Assembly (NCBI GenBank): GCA_016929985.1
Contig: JAFGIH010000431.1
Span: 1 to 13,417 of the forward strand
Source: Thermoleophilia bacterium
GTDB lineage: Bacteria > Actinomycetota > Thermoleophilia > RBG-16-64-13
Direction of reading: 5' to 3'
Length of the DNA: 13,417 nt
The position numbers and the translations under genes were made by a program. How positions within the stretch are numbered: the stretch's first letter is position 1; every line of letters begins with the position of its first letter. The notes below the pieces were generated by a model. That model was not told the DNA's origin, did not search any database, and saw only the letters and a list, made by a program, of their open reading frames with translations. Shown in pieces: positions 7,858 through 13,417 of the stretch.

Positions 7858-8538
7858 TCACTCGACGGCGAAGAAGACCCGCTTGCCGTCCCAGGAGAAG
7901 GTCTCCTCGAGCATCAGCGTCCCACCCGAGGCCTGTTTGGTCGCCACGAGAAAAACCAGATTGCCGGAGATGATCTCGCCCTTCGTCACCTCGCCGTCAT
8001 TGGTGATGGAGTCGGGGGCGACGGTCGAGGCCACGCCGAACGCATCGCCCTCGTCGCCGACGAAGCTATACATCATGTCGATCCAGAACGTGCTTGACTC
8101 CTGCCCCACATACATCGCCTCGAGCGTCACAAGAACATACTGACTCTCGGAGTCGGGAGGGTCGTTGAACATGTTCTCGTCGAGCACACGCTGTGTGGCA
8201 TCGAGCTCCGCATCAACGACGCGCACTTTCCAATCGCCCACCTGCGTGTCCTGGCCCAGGGGTATGGGATCGCGGCGCGTGCCTTCAGCTCCCACGCTGT
8301 CGGTCGTGACCCAGGAGGTGATGGTGACTAGGGGAACGTCACCGGTGGAGGTTGTGGACGGGGCGGACGTGGAACTCCCGTCGTCCACTCCGCAGCCGCC
8401 CGAAGTGACGGCCAGGAATCCCGCCGTGACGAGCAGAAGCCCCGCCAACAGCCCCGTGACGGCAGCAGCCGAGGGGCGGCGCAGCCGACGGCGCCGGCGT
8501 GCGCCGGTGCCGTCGCGAGACGATCGGCCTGTCTTCAT
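7858..8538 (-). CDS. DUF4352-like secreted or membrane-anchored protein
   Basis: 226 aa, extracytoplasmic. The N-terminus is very basic (RRRRRLRR, about 14-21), followed by a hydrophobic helix (about 24-45) and Cys49 in TSGGC. That is a poor lipobox (-3 Ser, -2 Gly), so the protein may be a non-canonical lipoprotein or simply membrane-anchored. A Ser/Thr-rich linker (about 55-80) leads to a compact beta domain. Its pattern (DPIPLGQDTQVGDWKVRVVD, DENMFNDPPDSESQYVLVTL, then a Phe/Gly-rich strand pair) resembles the DUF4352/MPT63-like immunoglobulin-type fold, whose function is mostly unknown. The ATG at 8538 is preceded by a purine-rich AGGGAAGGG, with a further GGAG upstream. It lies 71 nt after the DUF4125 gene on the same strand and may be read through from that operon. 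Family assignment is by pattern and moderately sure. Confidence 0.75.
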   Translation of the reverse strand: MKTGRSSRDGTGARRRRRLRRPSAAAVTGLLAGLLLVTAGFLAVTSGGCGVDDGSSTSAPSTTSTGDVPLVTITSWVTTDSVGAEGTRRDPIPLGQDTQVGDWKVRVVDAELDATQRVLDENMFNDPPDSESQYVLVTLEAMYVGQESSTFWIDMMYSFVGDEGDAFGVASTVAPDSITNDGEVTKGEIISGNLVFLVATKQASGGTLMLEETFSWDGKRVFFAVE

Positions 8539-8609
8539 ACCCTTCCCTGCTCCTCCAGGCTGTGCGTGAGAGCCAAGAGTTTACAGGGAACCATGCCAGA
8601 TGCGCGCTC

Positions 8610-9260
8610 CTAGGTGGCCTGGGGCGAACGGAGCTTCTCGAGCCGCGCCTTCTGTGCAGCCTCGGCGTCGTCCAGCGAGGCATAACCCAGCCTCTCCACC
8701 GTGTTGCGCAAGATCACCTCAGCCGCGCTCTCGCCGGCGGCCTCCATCTGCAGGTAGTGCTCCTCGAGGAGTCGCAGGGTCTTGAGGCTGTAGGTGCCCA
8801 ACTCGCCCCGGTTGTAGGTCTCGAAGGAAGGCGTATGCGCGCTGTCTCCCGAGTTGCGGATGGGACGTCCCTGCGCGCCGACGTGCGGGTACTTCGCCGC
8901 TAACTCCTCCATCCAGCGCACCGAGAGCTCCGAGAGCCGCTCGACGATGGCGGAGGCCTCCACGTCCAAGGGCGCCACATTCGGAGCGATGCGCCGGAAC
9001 TCGCAGGGAGAGCTGTACTCCATCATCCGCGCGTACTTCTCGGTCATGAGGTTGCGGCCGGCCGCCTGCGCCTGCTGCAGATCGCCCAGGTAGCTCTCGG
9101 CGGTCGGCTGGTTCCAAGCCTGTAGCTGGCTCGAACGCATGACTTCGAAGGTCTTGCGGTCGTCCTGGCAGGGCGCGGGACCGTCTATGCCCTGCACGGA
9201 GTGGAACATCTCCCACTCGATATCGAGGATCTCTCCCAACGTCTCTTGACTGATACTCAT
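8610..9260 (-). CDS. DUF4125 family protein
   Basis: Cytosolic 216-aa protein with no signal peptide or membrane helix. I recognise the DUF4125 pattern: an N-terminal EILDIEWEMFHSVQG, PAPCQDDRKTFEVMRSSQLQ (Cys-Gln-Asp-Asp core), QAAGRNLMTEKYARMMEYSS, the central TPSFETYNRGELGTYSLKTL, and a C-terminal NTVERLGYASLDDAEAAQ. The absolutely polar CQDD, EKYARMMEY and SFETYxRGELxTYS blocks look like a conserved active or binding site, but no reaction is known to me. The start codon lies 12 nt after the stop of the DUF4037 gene, with only a weak GAGAGATGA ribosome site, so translation is probably coupled. The tight linkage to DUF4037 and a TPR protein suggests one complex or pathway. Confidence 0.88.
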   Translation of the reverse strand: MSISQETLGEILDIEWEMFHSVQGIDGPAPCQDDRKTFEVMRSSQLQAWNQPTAESYLGDLQQAQAAGRNLMTEKYARMMEYSSPCEFRRIAPNVAPLDVEASAIVERLSELSVRWMEELAAKYPHVGAQGRPIRNSGDSAHTPSFETYNRGELGTYSLKTLRLLEEHYLQMEAAGESAAEVILRNTVERLGYASLDDAEAAQKARLEKLRSPQAT

Positions 9261-9272
9261 GCTGTCATCTCT

Positions 9273-10205
9273 CTATTCCGTCATCACAGGTAGGCTTCGA
9301 AGCGCCTCGTTACTTATCTTAGCTTGCACCGCGTGTGCATGGTCCATCAGGAAGTCGCTTTCGGAGTCGCTCAACCCTTCCACGGTCAGCTCGGCGATGA
9401 GAAGAGCGCTTATCTCCTCCACGATGCCGACCCTGGCGCCCGCGTCCGGGCCGGGTTCGGCGCACAGGTCGGCGAACAGCCGGTGGCAGCGCTCGCCCAG
9501 CACCGGCAACTCCTTCAGGCCGCGGTGCATCCACTTGTAGAAGGGCCGGTACCGCTTGTTCAGCATGTACACGATCGAGATAGCGGCCTCCATGAAGCTG
9601 CTGAGGGCGCAGTGAGTCGCGACCAGCTCTCCCCGCGCCATGCTCCTCCCATAGTTGTATTGGCCGGTCTGGCCGGCCGTGTAACAGCGTGCGGCCAGCT
9701 TCTTGCGCCGGATGTCCTCGGGGTAGAAGGCCAGCAGCCCCTCGCGGAAAGCTGTGAACTCCCCCATGGGGTCGGCGAACACCATGCCGTTCGTAGCTGT
9801 GGCCAGGTAGGTCTCAGGGAGCGATCTCCACTCGGCGAGGGTGACCGGCACGTGGTCGTATCGGATGAACCTGCGGTAGAAGTCGGTGATCTCGAAGACC
9901 CCGGTCCGTTTGCCCGCGTGAAGGGCTTCGAGCCGCCGCTCGAAACCGGCGTAGCTCTTGGGGAGAGCGTCGTAGCCACGCTGCAGTTCCTCGCCGATGA
10001 GAGCGTAGTCGTCCGTGGTCAGCCACAGGCAGAAGCCGGGCCCCCAGTCGTGGTCGCGCGAGAGCTCGTCGTCGAACCCGTAGCACTCCGACCCCTCGCC
10101 CACCAGACCGGCGGCGATCCTGTTCTGGAACTGCGGGAAGCGTTCGGCGACCATGGGGCGGCCGTACTCCTCGTAGTACCGCTCCGCGAGTTCGAGACCC
10201 TTCAT
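9273..10205 (-). CDS. DUF4037 protein, nucleotidyltransferase-like
   Basis: Cytosolic 310-aa protein. The N-terminus MKGLELAERYYEEYGRPM, followed by RIAAGLVGEGSECYGFDDEL and SRDHDWGPGFCLWL, is the DUF4037 signature. It reads as a polymerase-beta-type nucleotidyltransferase site: helix-turn G38-S39, twelve residues later the D51-x-D53 metal pair, and E104 in GVFEITDF as a possible third carboxylate. The rest is helical (for example HCALSSFMEAAISIVYMLNK), resembling the C-terminal helical domain of minimal or kanamycin-type nucleotidyltransferases. It could attach a nucleotide to a protein or small molecule, but the target is unknown and the enzymatic reading is inference. The start lies 11 nt after the TPR gene stop with no good Shine-Dalgarno, so coupling is likely; 12 nt separate its stop from the DUF4125 gene. 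Confidence 0.88.
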   Translation of the reverse strand: MKGLELAERYYEEYGRPMVAERFPQFQNRIAAGLVGEGSECYGFDDELSRDHDWGPGFCLWLTTDDYALIGEELQRGYDALPKSYAGFERRLEALHAGKRTGVFEITDFYRRFIRYDHVPVTLAEWRSLPETYLATATNGMVFADPMGEFTAFREGLLAFYPEDIRRKKLAARCYTAGQTGQYNYGRSMARGELVATHCALSSFMEAAISIVYMLNKRYRPFYKWMHRGLKELPVLGERCHRLFADLCAEPGPDAGARVGIVEEISALLIAELTVEGLSDSESDFLMDHAHAVQAKISNEALRSLPVMTE

Positions 10206-10216
10206 GCCGCGGGCGG

Positions 10217-11071
10217 TCAGGCGCCCTCGGCGCCCGTGGAACCCTCGGCACTCGCGGCCGCGCGGATCTTCTCCCGGGTGCGCTCGAGGTTCCTGGTGGC
10301 CTTGGCGTAGTCCGGATGACCGGCTCCCAGCACCTTCTCGATCAATTCCAGGGCCTGCGTGAAGTAGTGTTCCGCCGTGGGAAAGTCGCCGGACATGTAG
10401 CTGGCGGCGGCCAGGTTGTTGAGCCCCGTGAGGTAGAGCACCGACCCTTTGCCTTCGGTCCTCTCGTACAGCTCGAGGGTCTGCTGCAGGTAGCCCTGAG
10501 CCTCCGCGGGGCGGCCGGTGGCCATGGCCACCGCAGCCAGATTGTTCAGGGTGGTCGCATAGACGGCGTTGTGCTTGCCGCTTCTCTCGAGGACTTCGAG
10601 CGCCTGGCGATGCAGAGCCTCGGCCTCCTCGTATCTCTGCAGATCCTGGTACACCAGACCGAGGTTGTTGAGCGCACTCAGATAGACGAAGTGCTCCGTG
10701 CCCATCTGGCGTTCGTAGATCTCGAGGGACTGTTTGAAGAGCGCGACGGCGGTCTCATGGTCGTGCTTCAGGCGGTAGGTCCCGGCCAGGTTGTTGATGC
10801 AGGTGGCGTAGTCGGGGTTGTCCGTACCACGCACCCTGGCCTCGATCTCAGCTGCTCTGACAAAGGCTTCCTCAGAACTCTCCAGCTCGCGCAGCGTCCG
10901 GCAGAGAGAACCGAGTTCGTTCAACACCGCCACGTGGGACGAGGAGTCCTCACCGGCCTCCAGGCTGGTGAGCTCGACCTGCTCGCGCAGGAGCGGTAGG
11001 ATGTCGCGCAGCTTCTGCTCCGCCTGCAGGGCGGCTATTTGATCGCGTATCTCTTCCAGTCTCTCGCTCAC
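10217..11071 (-). CDS. tetratricopeptide-repeat protein (kinesin-light-chain-like)
   Basis: Cytosolic protein-binding scaffold of 284 aa. After an N-terminal helical stretch (LEEIRDQIAALQAEQKLRDI) come about five 42-residue tetratricopeptide units of the TPR_10/TPR_12 type. Their diagnostic cores are YATCINNLAGTYRLKHDHET, YLSALNNLGLVYQDLQRYEE, YATTLNNLAAVAMATGRPAE and YLTGLNNLAAASYMSGDFPT. Each is followed by a helix such as AEALHRQALEVLER. The near-identical spacing implies one continuous superhelix with a peptide-binding groove. The start is a GTG at 11071 preceded by GGGAG. It is the first gene of the minus-strand cassette and probably brings the downstream nucleotidyltransferase-like and DUF4125 proteins to a partner; that role is inferred from gene order. 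Confidence 0.9.
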   Translation of the reverse strand: MSERLEEIRDQIAALQAEQKLRDILPLLREQVELTSLEAGEDSSSHVAVLNELGSLCRTLRELESSEEAFVRAAEIEARVRGTDNPDYATCINNLAGTYRLKHDHETAVALFKQSLEIYERQMGTEHFVYLSALNNLGLVYQDLQRYEEAEALHRQALEVLERSGKHNAVYATTLNNLAAVAMATGRPAEAQGYLQQTLELYERTEGKGSVLYLTGLNNLAAASYMSGDFPTAEHYFTQALELIEKVLGAGHPDYAKATRNLERTREKIRAAASAEGSTGAEGA

Positions 11072-11097
11072 AACGCTCCCTTCGAATTGTTCAAAGG

Positions 11098-11126
11098 AAC
11101 CTATAACCGGCCCGCAGGTTTGTCAA
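11098..11126 (-). promoter_or_regulatory. promoter of the TPR-DUF4037-DUF4125 operon
   Basis: On the minus strand TTGACA (11126-11121) and TAGGTT (11103-11098) are exactly 17 bp apart. TTGACA is the perfect -35 consensus, and TAGGTT fits the TAGRRT-like -10 common in high-GC actinobacterial housekeeping promoters. Transcription would start near 11091, about 20 nt before the GTG at 11071. The -35 lies inside an inverted repeat (11118-11128). Confidence 0.6.
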
Positions 11127-11128
11127 AC
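11118..11128. promoter_or_regulatory. inverted repeat over the -35, possible operator
   Basis: GTTTGTCAAAC is a perfect 5+1+5 inverted repeat covering the -35 of the minus-strand TPR promoter, in the spacer shared with the divergent MFS gene. Exporter genes are often controlled by repressors that bind similar sites, but no regulator gene adjoins it and an 11-bp repeat can arise by chance. Confidence 0.3.
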
Positions 11129-11144
11129 TAGAGAGGTCACACTG

Positions 11145-11159
11145 AAGGAGCCAACGATC
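11145..11159 (+). promoter_or_regulatory. strong Shine-Dalgarno facing an in-frame ATC codon
   Basis: AAGGAG (11145-11150) is followed by a 6-nt spacer and then ATC at 11157, in frame with the MFS exporter 19 codons upstream of its first conventional start (GTG 11214). No other strong ribosome site serves the gene. The exporter may begin at this ATC (rare non-AUG initiation) or the base may be a misread ATG. Confidence 0.4.
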
Positions 11160-11213
11160 AGCAACAAGACAGCAGCAACCTGCGACACCGGGCCCGACAG
11201 AGAACCCACCACC

Positions 11214-12719
11214 GTGACCGGGCGGCGCTTGGGCTTTGTGATCGTCGCGCTGTTCGTGTCGATCTTGCTCTCAGCGCTCGACCAGAACATCTTCTCCACC
11301 ACCATGCCTACGGTCGTCGGCGACCTGAGCGGCGTGGATCAGATGCTGTGGGTCACCACGGCCTACCTCGTGGCCGGCACCGTCATGATGCCCATCTACG
11401 GCAAGTTGGGCGATCTCGTCGGCCACAAGCCTCTCCTGTTGAGCGCGCTGGCTCTCTTTCTCGGGGGGTCGGTGCTGGGGGGTCTCTCGCCCGACATGGG
11501 TGTGCTCATTACCGCACGGACCCTGCAGGGCCTTGGGGGAGGGGGGCTGCTGATACTCTCCCAATCGGTCATCGCCGATCTCGTCCCGCCCAGGCGGCGC
11601 GGGACCTACATGGGCATCATGGCTGGAGCGTGGGCGGTCGCGGCGGTCTTGGGCCCCGTCCTGGGTGGATGGTTCGCCGACTCCATCGGCTGGCGGTGGG
11701 CGTTCTGGTTCAACCTGCCCTTGGGTCTCATCGCCGTGATAGCCGTATCGGCATTCTTGCGGAGGCCCGCGCGCAGACGCACCCGGCTCACGCTGGACAT
11801 GCCGGGCATGGTCATGCTGGTCGTCGCCACTGCATCGCTCATCCTCGTAATATCCTGGGGTGGCCGAGAGTATGCCTGGGGTTCACCTCTCATCATCGGG
11901 CTGCTCGCCCTGGCTATCGTGGCCGGCACGCTCTTGGTCCTCTGGGAGCGAAGGGCTGCCGAGCCGGTCATACCGCTGCGCTTGTTCCACGACCGCAACT
12001 TCAACCTGGCCACGGCGGGCGGGCTCTTCAGTTCGCTGGCCTTTCTGGGAGTCGTCGTCTACATGCCCAGCTACCTGCAGATGGTGACCGGCCTCTCGGC
12101 CACCAAGGCGGGGCTGCTCATCGTGCCCTTGGCCGCGGGGATCCAGGTGGCGTCGCTGGGCTCGGGTATCGTGGCCAGCCGCACCGGCCGGTACCGGTGG
12201 ATGCCCGCGCTGAGTGTGGCCCTCATCGGAATCAGCCTCTTCCTGCTCTCCACGCTCGATCCCGGCACCTCACTGGCGACGATCGGCGTCTACCTGTTCG
12301 TCTGCGGCTTGGGAACCGGCATCGGCTTCCAGGTGCTCGTGCTCATCGTGCAGAACTCCTTCCCCGTCACCCAGGCGGGCACCGCGACCGGCGCGCACAA
12401 CTTCTTCCGCCAGATAGGGGCCTCTCTGGGCTCGGCGATAGTCGGCACCGTGTTCACCGTCCGACTCATGGACCGGCTGAATGAGAGGCTGGGATCGTGG
12501 ACGACCAGCTCGGGCGCGATCGTGGATCCCGTCTCGCTCACCCCCCAGATGGTCGCCCAGATGCCCGAGGACATGAAGACCGCCGTCATCACCTCCTACA
12601 GCGAGGCTCTGGCCCCCGTCTATCTCTACATCGTCCCGCTGATGGTGGTGGCCTTCGTGCTCCTGCTCTTCGTGAAGGCCAAGCCTCTCGGCCTGACCAA
12701 CGAGATGCCGGCGGAATGA
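11214..12719 (+). CDS. DHA2-family (EmrB/QacA-like) 14-TM MFS exporter
   Basis: Inner-membrane proton-driven drug or metabolite exporter, 501 aa from GTG 11214, typical for the 14-helix DHA2 group. TM1 carries LLSALDQNIFSTTMPTVVGD (motif D1 with the membrane-embedded Asp). The loop after TM2 has GKLGDLVGHKPLLL (motif A). TM4 begins with RTLQGLGGGGLLIL (motif B Arg), and TM5 has WAVAAVLGPVLGGWF (antiporter motif C). The rest alternates hydrophobic helices with short loops, and an extracellular loop of about 50 residues precedes the last helix, as in the EmrB subgroup. No EmrA-like adaptor is adjacent. GTG 11214 has only a weak purine stretch upstream, whereas an in-frame ATC at 11157 has an excellent AAGGAG; that start would add 19 hydrophilic residues, giving 520 aa. 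The gene is divergent from the TPR operon. Substrate unknown. Confidence 0.92.
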   Translation: MTGRRLGFVIVALFVSILLSALDQNIFSTTMPTVVGDLSGVDQMLWVTTAYLVAGTVMMPIYGKLGDLVGHKPLLLSALALFLGGSVLGGLSPDMGVLITARTLQGLGGGGLLILSQSVIADLVPPRRRGTYMGIMAGAWAVAAVLGPVLGGWFADSIGWRWAFWFNLPLGLIAVIAVSAFLRRPARRRTRLTLDMPGMVMLVVATASLILVISWGGREYAWGSPLIIGLLALAIVAGTLLVLWERRAAEPVIPLRLFHDRNFNLATAGGLFSSLAFLGVVVYMPSYLQMVTGLSATKAGLLIVPLAAGIQVASLGSGIVASRTGRYRWMPALSVALIGISLFLLSTLDPGTSLATIGVYLFVCGLGTGIGFQVLVLIVQNSFPVTQAGTATGAHNFFRQIGASLGSAIVGTVFTVRLMDRLNERLGSWTTSSGAIVDPVSLTPQMVAQMPEDMKTAVITSYSEALAPVYLYIVPLMVVAFVLLLFVKAKPLGLTNEMPAE

Positions 12720-12749
12720 GCGTCGCCCGGGCCGGCGGCGGACCCCGGC

Positions 12750-12778
12750 GCCCGCGGCCGCGAGCCCCGGCCGCGGGC
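12750..12778 (+). terminator. GC-rich hairpin after the MFS exporter
   Basis: GCCCGCGGCCG (12750-12760) and CGGCCGCGGGC (12768-12778) form a perfect 11-bp stem with a 7-nt loop, 31 nt after the exporter stop. There is no T-run behind it. That is common for terminators in high-GC Gram-positives, but it makes the call uncertain. Confidence 0.5.
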
Positions 12779-12788
12779 CCGACTCAGC

Positions 12789-12818
12789 TTGCGCAACCCA
12801 CGGCCCCACGCGTATGCT
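12789..12818 (+). promoter_or_regulatory. candidate promoter for the DUF1846 gene
   Basis: TTGCGC (12789-12794) and TATGCT (12813-12818) are 18 bp apart. The -10 matches the consensus at 4 of 6 positions and the -35 at 3 of 6. It sits between the exporter hairpin and the AAAGGGG ribosome site of the gene at 12849, where a promoter is needed. Confidence 0.4.
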
Positions 12819-12848
12819 GACTAGCTTGGATAGACCGAAAGGGGTACC

Positions 12849-13417
12849 GTGGCAGGCAGGGTGGGCTTCGACAACGATAAGTACCTCGACGAGCAGAGCC
12901 GCGCCATCGTCGAGCGGGCCGAGAGCATCGGCGGCAAGCTCTATCTGGAGTTTGGTGGGAAGATCGCGTACGATTTCCACGCCGCTCGTGTCCTACCCGG
13001 CTACGACCCCAACGTCAAGATCCGCCTGCTCCAGAAGCTCAAAGACCAGGCCGAGATCATCGTCTGCATCTACGCGGGCGCCATCGAGCGGCGCAAGGTG
13101 CGGGCCGATTTCGGCATTCCCTACGACCAGGACGCTCTGAAGCTCATCGACGACCTCCGCGACTGGGGTCTGCTGGTGCGCGCCGTGGTCATCACCCGCT
13201 ACGACGAGCAGCCCTCGGCCCGCATGTTCAAGGCGCGACTGGAGAGGCGCGGGGTCGCCGTCTTCACGCACCGGGCGACGAGCGGCTACCCCACCGACAT
13301 CGAACGCGTGGTGAGCCAGCAGGGGTACGGAGCCAACGACTACATCCCCACCGAGCGTCCGGTCGTTGTGGTGGCCGGGCCGGGCCCGGGGAGCGGAAAG
13401 TTGGCCACCTGCCTCTC
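12849..13417 (+). CDS. DUF1846 family protein (partial, 5' end)
   Basis: The first 189 codons of a DUF1846 protein; the family is usually about 500 aa, so most lies beyond the right edge. The recognisable run includes VGFDNDKYLDEQS, KLYLEFGGKIAYDFHAARVL, PGYDPNVKIRLLQKLKDQAE, IYAGAIERRKVRADFGIPYD, VVITRYDEQPSA, and a glycine-rich phosphate-binding-like loop G177-PGPGSGK-184 followed by LATCL. Members are cytosolic and common in anaerobic Firmicutes and some Actinobacteria. I know of structural-genomics structures but no established reaction. The GTG at 12849 follows AAAGGGG with 4-nt spacing. A hairpin and candidate promoter in the 129-nt gap upstream suggest a separate transcription unit from the MFS exporter. 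Confidence 0.93.
   Translation, partial: MAGRVGFDNDKYLDEQSRAIVERAESIGGKLYLEFGGKIAYDFHAARVLPGYDPNVKIRLLQKLKDQAEIIVCIYAGAIERRKVRADFGIPYDQDALKLIDDLRDWGLLVRAVVITRYDEQPSARMFKARLERRGVAVFTHRATSGYPTDIERVVSQQGYGANDYIPTERPVVVVAGPGPGSGKLATCL

Noticed and set aside
12270..12980. 236-codon minus-strand frame across the MFS 3' end and DUF1846 start
   Set aside because: Antisense to two well-supported genes; no domain resemblance.

Overview
The window is GC-rich with a strong G/C third-position bias. It has SD-led genes, frequent GTG starts and one promoter of the TTGAC(A)/TAGG(T)T type, all of which suggest a high-GC Gram-positive bacterium, probably Actinomycetota. The DUF1846 protein and the ADP-forming acyl-CoA synthetase would suit an anaerobic or fermentative lineage. 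No rRNA, tRNA or other phylogenetic marker is present, so the assignment is inference.

Layout: (1) 1-1615, minus: 5' part of an ADP-forming acyl-CoA/acetyl-CoA synthetase with the ATP-grasp half first; it runs off the left edge. (2) 1616-1763: divergent regulatory region with a sigma70-type promoter and a 19-bp palindrome. (3) 1764-2504, plus: FadR-type GntR regulator, probably controlling the synthetase and itself. (4) About 2505-3528, minus: a decayed chimera in which the 3' part of a CobW/P47K-type GTPase is fused in frame to a 3-hydroxyacyl-CoA dehydrogenase that lacks its NAD-binding start, is frameshifted and is cut at its 3' end. (5) 3645-7767, plus: HEAT-repeat lipoprotein; a stand-alone CarH-like cobalamin-binding sensor (W-x9-EH plus ExHxxG); a MacB/LolC-type permease; and a LolD/MacB-type ATPase. 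The last three overlap by 8 nt at each junction and are clearly one unit. (6) 11071-7858, minus: TPR protein, DUF4037 nucleotidyltransferase-like protein, DUF4125 protein, and after 71 nt a DUF4352-like secreted or lipoprotein. (7) 11214-12719, plus: DHA2-type 14-TM MFS exporter, with a possible upstream AUC start. (8) 12849 to the right edge, plus: 5' part of a DUF1846 protein behind a GC-rich hairpin and a plausible promoter.

How the genes may work together: regions 1-4 share an acyl-CoA theme (synthetase, FadR-like regulator, broken beta-oxidation dehydrogenase). Region 5 looks like a cobalamin- and possibly light-sensing input joined to an envelope ABC system with a lipoprotein upstream. 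I know of no description of that arrangement, and I consider it the most interesting element here. Region 6 is a compact three-gene cassette of uncharacterised families with an active-site-like nucleotidyltransferase motif.
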